This document shows positions 1 to 7,133 of a stretch of DNA of 64,000 bases, one piece after another (positions within the stretch are counted from its first letter, which is position 1; each line of letters opens with the position of its first letter). The notes under the pieces are model-generated. The model searched no databases. It had not been told where the DNA came from and saw only the letters and a list, made by a program, of their open reading frames with translations. The DNA comes from Halomonas sp. DQ26W (GTDB lineage: Bacteria; Pseudomonadota; Gammaproteobacteria; Pseudomonadales; Halomonadaceae), in assembly GCF_003339685.1 (NCBI RefSeq), contig NZ_QPKI01000010.1, forward strand, positions 50,158 through 114,157, read 5' to 3'. A program made the position numbers and the translations under genes.

Positions 1-1452
1 ATTACCCGTGGCAACTCGGTCTATTTCCCCGGCCAGGTCGTGCCCATGCTGCCTGAGCTGCTCTCCAACGGCCTCTGCTCGCTGAATCCCAGCGTCGATC
101 GGCTGGCGCTGGTCTGCGAAATGAATATCTCCCAGTCCGGCGCCATCAGTCGCTATCGGTTCTACGAGGCGGTCTTCCAGTCGCATGCACGGCTGACCTA
201 TAACAAGGTCGCCGCCATCCTCGACGAGGAGAACGACGACGGAGATGCGCTGCGCGAAGAGTACCGCGCCCTGGTGCCCTCGCTGCAGAACCTGCATTCG
301 CTCTATCGGCTGCTGCGTGAAGCCCGCGTGGCCCGTGGCGCCATCGATTTCGAGACCACCGAGACGGCGATACTCTTCAACGATGAGCGCAAGATCGAGA
401 AGATCGTGCCGCGTTCGCGCAACGATGCCCACAAGATCATTGAGGAGTGCATGCTGGCGGCCAACGTGGCCACCGCCCGTTTCCTCGACAAGCATGATCT
501 GCCGGCGCTGTACCGTATCCACGAGAAGCCCTCGCCGGAGCGCCTGGACAAGCTGCGCCTGTTCCTTAACGAACTGGGGCTCTCTCTGGGCGGCGGAGAC
601 GACCCGAGCCCCGAGGATTACCGCGACCTGGCCGAGGTGATCAAGGATCGCCCCGATTCCGACGTAATCCAGACCGTGATGCTGCGCTCTATGAGCCGGG
701 CGGTTTATTCGCCTCACAATGAAGGCCACTTTGGCCTGGCCTATCCGGCCTATGCCCACTTCACCTCACCAATCCGCCGCTATCCGGACCTGCTGGTCCA
801 CCGGGCCATCCGCTCGGTGATTCGCGGGCCGCGCCAGACCGCCACGGTGCTGCGCGCCGAAGGCGGCAAGGTGGAGCCGCCCAGCAAGTGGTGTCCCTAT
901 ACCTTTGAGCAGATGCTGGGGTTGGGGGAACACTGCTCCATGACCGAGCGTCGCGCCGATGACGCCACCCGCGACGTCGAGGACTGGCTAAAGTGCGAGT
1001 TCATGTCCGACAAGCTGGGCGAGGTCTATGAGGGAACCATCGCCTCGGTGACCCAGTTCGGCATTTTTGTGCGTCTCGATGAGGTGTATGTGGAAGGCCT
1101 GGTGCACGTCACCTCGCTGCCCTCTGATTATTACCACTACGAGCCGGAAAAGCACCGCCTCAAGGGCGAGCGTACCGGCATGAGCTACCGGCTCGGCGAT
1201 GGCGTCACCGTGCAGGTGGCACGTGTCGACCTTGATGATCGCAAGATCGATTTCGCCCTGGAGGACGAAAAGCCGCGCCCCAAGCGACAGCCGCGCAAGC
1301 GGCGGGGTGCCAGCGAGCCGGACAGCGCCACAGCGTCGGCTGGCGGCAGCGGTAAAGGTGATGTCAAGATTGGCAAGGATGATGCCAAGGGCGGCAAGGG
1401 CAAAGGCGGTAAGCGTCGCCGCGGTCCGCGCAAGCCCAAGGCGCGTAGCTGA
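1..1452 (+). CDS. rnr: Ribonuclease R, C-terminal part (5' end outside window)
   Basis: This is the C-terminal 483 codons of RNase R, the processive 3'-5' exoribonuclease that degrades structured RNA. Position 1 is already in frame and no start is visible, so the cold-shock domains and start lie upstream. The visible part opens inside the RNB catalytic domain (RGNSVYFPG at the edge), continues through HFTSPIRRYPDLLVHR, a strongly conserved RNB segment, and then an S1 RNA-binding domain beginning GEVYEGTIASVTQFGIF. A Lys/Arg/Gly-rich basic tail follows, as is usual for RNase R and not for RNase II. The stop codon overlaps the rlmB start by one base, so the two genes are translationally coupled, an arrangement common in gammaproteobacteria. 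Confidence 0.96.
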   Translation: MTRGNSVYFPGQVVPMLPELLSNGLCSLNPSVDRLALVCEMNISQSGAISRYRFYEAVFQSHARLTYNKVAAILDEENDDGDALREEYRALVPSLQNLHSLYRLLREARVARGAIDFETTETAILFNDERKIEKIVPRSRNDAHKIIEECMLAANVATARFLDKHDLPALYRIHEKPSPERLDKLRLFLNELGLSLGGGDDPSPEDYRDLAEVIKDRPDSDVIQTVMLRSMSRAVYSPHNEGHFGLAYPAYAHFTSPIRRYPDLLVHRAIRSVIRGPRQTATVLRAEGGKVEPPSKWCPYTFEQMLGLGEHCSMTERRADDATRDVEDWLKCEFMSDKLGEVYEGTIASVTQFGIFVRLDEVYVEGLVHVTSLPSDYYHYEPEKHRLKGERTGMSYRLGDGVTVQVARVDLDDRKIDFALEDEKPRPKRQPRKRRGASEPDSATASAGGSGKGDVKIGKDDAKGGKGKGGKRRRGPRKPKARS

Positions 1453-2309
1453 TGGGCAGGCGCCAGGGCTCTCGACAAGAGGGCAGGGGGTGGCGCCCCG
1501 ATACCCGGGAGCGCCACGGCAGCAAGCGGCCTGCTCAGCGTGGGGGTGGGGTGCCGGGTGGCCTCGATGCCGTCTTTGGTGTGCATGCGGTTCGGGCGCT
1601 GCTTGACCGCGGTGAGACGCCCAGAGAGCTCTGGGTGCAGGAGGGTGATGCCGAACAGCGCCTGGCCGAGCTTGTCGAGTTGGCTCGCCGGGGAGGCGCA
1701 CGCGTCATGGTGCGGCCTCGCGATGACTTCGAGCGCCTGGCGCAGGGCGCGGCTCATCAGGGGTTCGTCGCGTTCTGTCCACCGCTGAGTGCCGAGAGCG
1801 AAGCCTCGCTGTGGTTCAAGCTGGAAGCCTGGCCGCTAGAGGAGCCGCCGCTGCTGTTGGTGCTGGACGGGGTGACCGATGTGCACAACTTCGGTGCCTG
1901 CCTGCGCAGTGCCGATGCCGCTGGCGCTCACGGCGTGATCGTGCCCAAGGACAAGTCGGCGCCCCTGAACGCCACGGTACGCAAGGTTGCCAGCGGCGCG
2001 GCGGAAAGTGTCCCGGTCTACCAGGTAACCAACCTGGCACGCGCCCTGGCTAAGCTCAAGGTGCTTGGTGTCTGGGTATTGGGCACCGCTGGCGAGGCTG
2101 AAACGGGACTGTTCGATGTCGATTTCACCGGCCCGGTTGCGCTGGTCATGGGGGCCGAGGGAAAAGGCATGCGTCGTCTGACCCGAGAAGCCTGCGATGC
2201 GTTGATCAAGTTGCCCATGGCCGGTAGCGTTTCAAGTCTGAACGTCTCCGTGGCGGCGGGGATCGGCTTGTTCGAAGCCGTGCGTCAGCGACGTGGCAGC
2301 CGGGCCTGA
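1452..2309 (+). CDS. rlmB: 23S rRNA (guanosine-2251-2'-O)-methyltransferase RlmB
   Basis: This is a SPOUT-class methyltransferase that methylates the 2'-O of G2251 in the 23S rRNA P-loop. The N-terminal substrate-binding domain begins at about FGVHAVRALLDRG. The C-terminal knotted SAM-binding domain shows the family motifs NFGACLRSADAAGAHGV, GAEGKGMRRLT and SLNVSVAAGIGLFEA. The ATG at 1452 overlaps the rnr stop. It adds about 40 Arg/Gly-rich residues before the normal family N-terminus, which usually starts just before the GVHAV segment. A GTG at 1550 is an alternative start, so the true N-terminus is unsettled. Family assignment is firm. Confidence 0.94.
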   Translation: MGRRQGSRQEGRGWRPDTRERHGSKRPAQRGGGVPGGLDAVFGVHAVRALLDRGETPRELWVQEGDAEQRLAELVELARRGGARVMVRPRDDFERLAQGAAHQGFVAFCPPLSAESEASLWFKLEAWPLEEPPLLLVLDGVTDVHNFGACLRSADAAGAHGVIVPKDKSAPLNATVRKVASGAAESVPVYQVTNLARALAKLKVLGVWVLGTAGEAETGLFDVDFTGPVALVMGAEGKGMRRLTREACDALIKLPMAGSVSSLNVSVAAGIGLFEAVRQRRGSRA

Positions 2310-2331
2310 GCGCATCCTGGCAGTAGCGTCC

Positions 2332-2360
2332 TTGCAAGTGGCGCTGTAGCTCTCTAGAAT
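2332..2360 (+). promoter_or_regulatory. Sigma-70 promoter of the rpsF operon
   Basis: A TTGCAA -35 box (2332-2337) is separated by 17 bases from a TAGAAT -10 box (2355-2360). It lies between the rlmB stop and rpsF. A GC-rich stretch follows the -10 box, as expected for a growth-rate or ppGpp-controlled ribosomal promoter. The same two hexamers with the same spacer occur upstream of rpsU at 41752-41780. Confidence 0.65.
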
Positions 2361-2364
2361 GCAT

Positions 2365-2472
2365 GCGCCCGTTCCTGTGTGAGCGGGCGCTTCCATTTGA
2401 CTATCACTCCTTGCTTCCCCTGAAGGCCTGAAGTTGCCTCACGCGGAAGCTGCCAACCCGCAAGGAGACCCC
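2365..2472 (+). promoter_or_regulatory. rpsF leader with a hairpin and possible S6:S18 autoregulatory element
   Basis: The leader between the predicted transcription start (about 2367) and the rpsF ATG contains a GC-rich inverted repeat, GCGCCCG at 2365-2371 with CGGGCGC at 2384-2390. Just before the ribosome binding site (2434-2463) TTGC can pair with GCAA around an interior GCGG/CCGC pairing. S6:S18 complexes bind an rpsF-leader hairpin carrying an unpaired CCG in many bacteria. The position and the CCG here fit that idea, but I could not fold it or compare it with the family model. Confidence 0.3.
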
Positions 2473-2856
2473 ATGCGTCATTACGAAATCGTGGTTATGG
2501 TCCATCCGGATCAAAGCGAGCAAGTGCCGTCCATGGTCGAGCGCTACTCCAGCATCGTCACCGAAAGTGGTGGCACTGTGCATCGTCTGGAGGACTGGGG
2601 CCGTCGTCACCTGGCCTACCCGATCAACAAGATCCACAAGGCTCACTACGTGCTGATGAACGTCGAGTGCAGCGGCGAGACCCTCGATGAGATCGAGAAC
2701 ATCTTCCGTTTCAACGACGCCATCATTCGCAGCCTGGTGGTGCGCTGCAAGGAAGCCATCACTGAAGCTTCGCCAATGATGAAACCGGCAGACGACAAGC
2801 GTGTTCGTCGTGACGATAGGTCACGTGACACCGAAGAAACTGCCGAAGCTAACTGA
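2473..2856 (+). CDS. rpsF: 30S ribosomal protein S6
   Basis: Ribosomal protein S6, 127 residues, binds the central domain of 16S rRNA as a heterodimer with S18. The N-terminus [18 protein letters not shown] and the internal [16 protein letters not shown] are diagnostic. The start is the ATG at 2473, preceded by AAGGAG at good spacing; an in-frame TTG at 2434 is rejected because the family begins MRHYE. The C-terminal tail is acidic and basic mixed, ending EETAEAN, as in other gammaproteobacterial S6 proteins. It heads the operon rpsF-rpsR-DUF2232-rplI. Confidence 0.97.
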   Translation: MRHYEIVVMVHPDQSEQVPSMVERYSSIVTESGGTVHRLEDWGRRHLAYPINKIHKAHYVLMNVECSGETLDEIENIFRFNDAIIRSLVVRCKEAITEASPMMKPADDKRVRRDDRSRDTEETAEAN

Positions 2857-2882
2857 TCCGCACCGTCTGAAGGAGTCTTTAC

Positions 2883-3110
2883 ATGGCACGCTTTTTCCGC
2901 CGTCGCAAGTTTTGCCGTTTCACCGCCGAAGGTGTGAAGCAGATCGATTACAAGGATCTGGACACGCTCAAGGCCTATGTCACCGAGACCGGCAAGATCG
3001 TTCCCAGCCGGATTACTGGCACCAAGGCCCGCTATCAGCGCCAGCTGGCGACTGCCATCAAGCGCTCGCGTTACCTGGCACTGCTGCCTTTCACCGATAG
3101 CCACCAGTAA
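2883..3110 (+). CDS. rpsR: 30S ribosomal protein S18
   Basis: Ribosomal protein S18, 75 residues, the normal length. It partners S6 on the platform of the 30S subunit. The N-terminal [11 protein letters not shown], the central [19 protein letters not shown] and the C-terminal [12 protein letters not shown] are near-invariant family segments. The gene follows rpsF by 26 bases with an AAGGAG ribosome binding site and precedes the DUF2232 membrane protein by 12 bases, so it is co-transcribed. Confidence 0.98.
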   Translation: MARFFRRRKFCRFTAEGVKQIDYKDLDTLKAYVTETGKIVPSRITGTKARYQRQLATAIKRSRYLALLPFTDSHQ

Positions 3111-3122
3111 GTCACGTAACCG

Positions 3123-3977
3123 ATGCTACCGATTGCTCGCTGGTTGATGCGCGCCACGCCCTATGCCGCTGGCGGGGCTGCCTTGGCCGCTATCATTCCC
3201 TGGCTGTTCTGGTTCAGTGGCGCCATCGTGGCGCTGGCGACCCTGCGCGGGGGGCTCGTTCCGGCACTGCCCGTGCTGGTGGCGGCTGCTATCCCGGCCG
3301 GATGGTGGTGGACCCAGGGGGATGCCATACCACTGGCCAGCGTATTGCTGGTCACGCTGATGGCGGTGGTGCTGCGAGAGCGCATGCGCTGGAGTGAAGC
3401 GCTTATCGTCGGCACGCTTGCCGGGGCGATGATGATCCAGTTGGGCATCTTTGTCCCACCGGGTGGCACCGAATCGTTGCTGGAACAGTTACGGCAGGGC
3501 TCGGTCGAGATCGATCGTATGCTCACCGAGCTGGCCCGTCAGGGATATGACACCCAGGAACTGGCCACCTTGCTGATCGGTGGTATCACCGGTCTGGTGG
3601 TGCTAGTGGCCGCAATCGGCTGTTTGGCTCTGGCACGAGCCTGGCAGGCGGGACTCTACAATCCCGGCGGTTTCCGGGAGGAGTTTCACGCCCTGCGGCT
3701 CACGCTGCGTGAGCTGATCGTGCTGGTCGTGCTGGGCGTAGTGGGCATGGTGTTGGGCATTCCGTCGCTGAGCATGCTGGCCTGGGTGCCGCTGCTGGTG
3801 GCGGGTATCGCGCTGGTGCATGGTTTCATCGGTATGAAGGGCATGAACGGGCTGTGGCTGATCGCTTTCTATCTACTGCTGATCACCACCTGGCCCATGA
3901 TTCTGATCGTGCTGCTGGTGGCTTTTGTCGATGTGTTCGCGGATTTCCGCGGCCGTCTGGCCCCCCGTGGCGACTGA
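3123..3977 (+). CDS. DUF2232-type integral membrane protein
   Basis: This 284-residue protein is strongly hydrophobic with about eight predicted membrane segments, for example residues 15-45, 50-70, 75-95, 150-172, 190-215 and 225-270. It has no soluble domain large enough to be an enzyme. It sits between rpsR and rplI with gaps of 12 and 15 bases, the position held by DUF2232-family (YybS-like) membrane proteins in Pseudomonas and Halomonas. The biochemical function is unknown. Family assignment rests on position, length and topology rather than on a motif I can point to. Confidence 0.75.
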   Translation: MLPIARWLMRATPYAAGGAALAAIIPWLFWFSGAIVALATLRGGLVPALPVLVAAAIPAGWWWTQGDAIPLASVLLVTLMAVVLRERMRWSEALIVGTLAGAMMIQLGIFVPPGGTESLLEQLRQGSVEIDRMLTELARQGYDTQELATLLIGGITGLVVLVAAIGCLALARAWQAGLYNPGGFREEFHALRLTLRELIVLVVLGVVGMVLGIPSLSMLAWVPLLVAGIALVHGFIGMKGMNGLWLIAFYLLLITTWPMILIVLLVAFVDVFADFRGRLAPRGD

Positions 3978-3992
3978 CAAGAGGTTGACGAG

Positions 3993-4439
3993 ATGGAAGT
4001 AATTCTGCTCGATAATATTGGCAAGCTCGGCGGTCTGGGCGACAAGGTAGCCGTCAAGCCTGGCTATGGCCGCAACTACCTGGTTCCCTACGGCCTGGCC
4101 GTGCCGGCAACCAAGGACAACGTCGAAGCCTTTCAAGCGCAGCGCGCCGAGCTCGAAGCCCAGGCCGCCGAGCGCAAGGCAGAAGCTGAAGCCCGTGCAG
4201 CCCAGCTCAATGAGATCGAGCTGTCGCTGGTTTCCAAGGCCGGTGACGAGGGCAAGTTGTTCGGTTCCATCGGCCCACGCGACCTGGCCGAAGCGCTGGG
4301 CCAGGCAGGTATCGACGTCGCCAAGAGCGAAGTTCGCATGCCGCAGGGCCCGATCCGCCAGACCGGCGAGTACGACATCGACCTGCACCTGCATGCCGAA
4401 GTCGACGCGACCGTGCGTGTCGTGGTGGTAGCCGAGTAA
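3993..4439 (+). CDS. rplI: 50S ribosomal protein L9
   Basis: Ribosomal protein L9, 148 residues, the usual length. The N-terminal domain begins [19 protein letters not shown] and contains [13 protein letters not shown], the rRNA-binding hallmark. A long alanine/glutamate-rich connecting helix (about residues 45-75) leads to the C-terminal domain with [17 protein letters not shown]9 binds near the L1 stalk and helps maintain reading frame. It is the last gene of the rpsF operon and is followed by a strong terminator. Confidence 0.97.
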   Translation: MEVILLDNIGKLGGLGDKVAVKPGYGRNYLVPYGLAVPATKDNVEAFQAQRAELEAQAAERKAEAEARAAQLNEIELSLVSKAGDEGKLFGSIGPRDLAEALGQAGIDVAKSEVRMPQGPIRQTGEYDIDLHLHAEVDATVRVVVVAE

Positions 4440-4464
4440 GGCCCGCCTAGTCACGTCGTTCGCC

Positions 4465-4500
4465 AAGGGGCGCGGGGATGATCTCCCCGCGCCCCTTGTT
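4465..4500 (+). terminator. Rho-independent terminator after rplI
   Basis: A 14-base GC-rich stem, AAGGGGCGCGGGGA paired with TCCCCGCGCCCCTT, has a short loop and is followed by a T-rich stretch (TTGTTCTTGG). It closes the rpsF-rplI operon ahead of dnaB. Confidence 0.85.
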
Positions 4501-4636
4501 CTTGGCGCAGTGTTTTTGTTTTGACGGTTTCGTTGCGAGCGGCCGGGCGTCGCGTTAATTGTCGCTTCGAGAGGTAGGGTGGACCACGGGCATCGGGTAG
4601 AATGGCACGGCCCGTTTTTACGTAGGTGGCCATGCC

Positions 4637-6025
4637 ATGAACGACACTCTCGAGCTGGATCAGGAAACTGCCGCCCTGAAGATACCACCTCACTCGCTTG
4701 AGGCGGAACAGTCGGTGCTGGGCGGCCTGATGCTCGACAATCAGGCGTGGGACAACGTGTCGGAGCGGCTGGTGGCGGATGACTTTTACCGCTACGAGCA
4801 TCGTCTGATTTTCAACGCCATGACCGGCCTGGCTGAAGCCAGTCAGCCACTGGATGTGGTGACGCTGTCCGAGGCGCTGGAAGGGCGTGACCAGCTAGGT
4901 ACTATTGGTGGCCTGGCCTATCTGGCCGAACTGGCACGCAATACGCCCTCGGCCAGCAATATCCGCGCCTATGCAGATATCGTTCGCGAGCGAGCCACCC
5001 TGCGCAAGCTGATCCGGGCAGCCAGCCAGATCGCCGATAGTGCCTTCAGTCCACAGGGAAGGCCAGCCGACGAACTGCTCGACGAGGCCGAGCGGCTGGT
5101 GTTCCAGATCAGCGAAGAGCGGCCCAAGTCGGGCGGACCCATCGGCATGAGCGAACTGCTGGCCAAGGCGGTGGACCGCATCGACGAGCTGTTCAACATG
5201 AAGGGCGAGATGACGGGGCTATCCACCGGCTTTCGCGACCTCGACGAGATGACCTCTGGCCTGCAGCCCTCTGACCTGGTGATCATCGCCGGGCGCCCCT
5301 CCATGGGCAAGACAACCTTCGCCATGAACGTGGTGGAGCATGCCGTGATATCAAGCGACAAGCCGGTGATGGTGTTCTCCATGGAGATGCCGGCGGACGC
5401 CCTGATGTTGAGGATGCTGTCGTCGCTGGGACGCATCGATCAGACCCGGGTTCGCACCGGCCAGCTCGAGGACGAAGACTGGCCGCGGCTGACATCGGCG
5501 GTGAACCTGCTCAAGGACAAGCAGCTGTTCATCGACGACACCGCGGCACTATCGCCCAACGAGATGCGCGCGCGAATGCGCCGACTGGTGCGTGAGCACG
5601 GCAACCTGGCGCTGGTGATGATCGATTACCTGCAGTTAATGCAGATCCCCGGCTTCTCCGAAAACCGCACTGGTGAGATCTCCGAGATATCGCGCTCGCT
5701 GAAGGGTCTTGCCAAGGAGTTCGGCTGCCCGGTGGTGGCGCTGTCGCAGCTCAACCGCTCGTTGGAGCAGCGCCCCAACAAGCGTCCTGTGATGTCGGAC
5801 CTGCGCGAATCGGGCGCCATCGAGCAGGACGCCGATGTCATCGCTTTCGTCTACCGCGACGAGGTCTATAATCCGGACAATCCCGACAACCAGGGCCTGG
5901 CCGAGCTGGTCATAGGAAAGCAGCGTAACGGTCCCATCGGTACGGTGCACATGGCCTTCATCGGCAGGTACACTCGCTTCGAGGACCTGGCCCCGGACAG
6001 CTATGGTGAGTCGTTCGGAAATTGA
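4637..6025 (+). CDS. dnaB: Replicative DNA helicase DnaB
   Basis: DnaB is the hexameric 5'-3' helicase that unwinds the replication fork and recruits primase. The protein has 462 residues, normal for the family. The N-terminal domain starts at about residue 15 (PPHSLEAEQSVLGGLMLD), a linker follows, and the RecA-like C-terminal domain carries Walker A GRPSMGKTTF at residues 219-228, Walker B LVMIDYLQLM, and the SQLNRSLEQR and SDLRESGAIEQDAD segments. I see no intein. It lies downstream of the rpsF operon behind its own leader; a TAGAAT at 4598-4603 could be its -10 box, but no good -35 box is visible. Confidence 0.97.
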   Translation: MNDTLELDQETAALKIPPHSLEAEQSVLGGLMLDNQAWDNVSERLVADDFYRYEHRLIFNAMTGLAEASQPLDVVTLSEALEGRDQLGTIGGLAYLAELARNTPSASNIRAYADIVRERATLRKLIRAASQIADSAFSPQGRPADELLDEAERLVFQISEERPKSGGPIGMSELLAKAVDRIDELFNMKGEMTGLSTGFRDLDEMTSGLQPSDLVIIAGRPSMGKTTFAMNVVEHAVISSDKPVMVFSMEMPADALMLRMLSSLGRIDQTRVRTGQLEDEDWPRLTSAVNLLKDKQLFIDDTAALSPNEMRARMRRLVREHGNLALVMIDYLQLMQIPGFSENRTGEISEISRSLKGLAKEFGCPVVALSQLNRSLEQRPNKRPVMSDLRESGAIEQDADVIAFVYRDEVYNPDNPDNQGLAELVIGKQRNGPIGTVHMAFIGRYTRFEDLAPDSYGESFGN

Positions 6026-6040
6026 TCGTCTTCCCCGGCC

Positions 6041-6068
6041 TTGAGCCTGTGGGTGGGCACCGTATAAT
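6041..6068 (+). promoter_or_regulatory. Promoter for the small gene after dnaB
   Basis: TTGAGC (6041-6046), a 16-base spacer and a consensus TATAAT (6063-6068) lie just after the dnaB stop and 32 bases before the ATG of the next gene. The small gene therefore need not depend on read-through from dnaB. Confidence 0.6.
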
Positions 6069-6099
6069 GCCGACCCCCGATAGATCACCAGGAGGCAGC

Positions 6100-6393
6100 A
6101 TGGCAAGCGGATTCAGACGTGGCAAACAGCAGCGTACCCCGAAACTCGAGGCGCGTGGCGAGCTTGAATCGCTGGAGCGGGAAGGACCTTTCAAGGAGTG
6201 GCTGGGGATGCCTGATCTCTACCGTTTTCATCTGCTCGTGGATGGCGAGGCGTACAGTTATCAGACCGAGGATGCCGAACTCGCGGTGGCTGTCGGTGAT
6301 CGTGTGATATTCCGCTACAAGGAAACCAAGGCGGGCAAGTGGGTGGATCGGCGCTCGTTGGCCAAGGCTATCGACCCCTCCGATTACCAGTAG
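6100..6393 (+). CDS. Small conserved basic protein of unknown function
   Basis: This 97-residue protein is not recognised. The N-terminal 20 residues are basic and probably disordered. The rest (FKEWLGMPDLYRFHLLVDGEA onward) looks like a compact beta-rich fold, with YRFHLLVDG, AVAVGDRVIFRYKE and GKWVDRRSLA as likely strands. The start at 6100 is chosen because AGGAGG precedes it at ideal spacing; an upstream in-frame ATG at 6022 overlaps the dnaB end and the promoter region and is rejected. No signal peptide is present, so it is probably cytoplasmic. A nucleic-acid-binding beta barrel is only a guess. Confidence 0.7.
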   Translation: MASGFRRGKQQRTPKLEARGELESLEREGPFKEWLGMPDLYRFHLLVDGEAYSYQTEDAELAVAVGDRVIFRYKETKAGKWVDRRSLAKAIDPSDYQ

Positions 6394-6531
6394 ACGTTTC
6401 TCCAACCACCTGCTGACAATAACTGTCTTTTCGCGATTCTCCCGTAATAACGACTGCCGGATCCCGTTTCAAGGAACCTTCCGGCTGTCGCATGGTCATA
6501 ATATAAATATGCTACTGTCATGCTAATGCTA

Positions 6532-6556
6532 TCGGGCACAGTCATGCTGTGCCCGA
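6532..6556 (+). promoter_or_regulatory. Perfect hairpin in the leader of the DUF6482-like gene
   Basis: TCGGGCACAG (6532-6541) pairs perfectly with CTGTGCCCGA (6547-6556) around a TCATG loop. It lies about 46 bases before the chosen start of the next gene and downstream of an AT-rich stretch (6497-6510) that may hold the -10 box. No T-tract follows, so it is more likely a leader structure or operator than a terminator. Confidence 0.4.
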
Positions 6557-6602
6557 GCAGTATTTGTTTCATGCCACTAATGTTCGTCACATGGAGGGAG
6601 CC

Positions 6603-6905
6603 ATGGACTTCGATGACCTCAAGGCTTTTGCGGCCAGTCACGATAACTACGAAATTCGCGTCATTACCCACTCTGGTAGCCATTGTTACCAAGTGGAGTT
6701 GGAGGATATGGAAGGCGCCAGGCACATGCTGACCCGACGCGGCAAGCCAGTCGTGTTTCGCTCTCTGGAGGATGTCTATCTTGAGCTGCGGCGGGCCGGC
6801 ATCCATCGCGCCTTCCTGGTACAGCATGTGCCTCAGGATGAGGTGGTCGGCCGCGAGGCTCACTATCGGGACCCACTCACGTCGCGCATGCCGCTGGTGT
6901 TCTAA
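6603..6905 (+). CDS. DUF6482-like small protein
   Basis: This is a 100-residue soluble protein beginning MDFDDLKAFAASHDNYEIRV. It resembles the DUF6482 family of about 100-residue proteins seen in Halomonas and Pseudomonas. The pattern EIRVITHSGSHCYQVEL, then RGKPVVFRSLEDVYLELRRAG and a C-terminal AYRDPL-like segment (HYRDPLTSRMPLVF), suggests an alpha/beta fold with no catalytic motif I recognise. The start at 6603 is supported by GGAGGGAG just upstream; upstream in-frame ATGs at 6549 and 6591 lack a site. The function is unknown. It is a single-gene unit with a hairpin on each side. Confidence 0.7.
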   Translation: MDFDDLKAFAASHDNYEIRVITHSGSHCYQVELEDMEGARHMLTRRGKPVVFRSLEDVYLELRRAGIHRAFLVQHVPQDEVVGREAHYRDPLTSRMPLVF

Positions 6906-6926
6906 GCGACGCCATCTTCAACGTAC

Positions 6927-6953
6927 GCGCTACAGCGGTAGCGCCCCCCCCCC
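6927..6953 (+). repeat. Hairpin followed by a run of ten C
   Basis: GCGCTAC (6927-6933) and GTAGCGC (6938-6944) form an inverted repeat whose 3' arm runs directly into ten consecutive C bases (6944-6953). It lies 20 bases after the stop of the preceding gene. It may act as a weak terminator. Homopolymers of this length are prone to slippage and to sequencing error. Confidence 0.5.
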
Positions 6954-7133
6954 GGCTTCCCGCTTCAGCCCCGCAACTTCCCGAGATGGGCGCCATACTG
7001 TTGTGAAGCGGCGACATGACTTCTCCTTGAGCTATACAAAATAAAATAATGGTACAACTCTATTCTGTCAGGGTGGCGTTATGCTGGTAAACTGGCCGGC
7101 GTTGCCAGACGATGATCAGAAGGAAGGCCTTGC

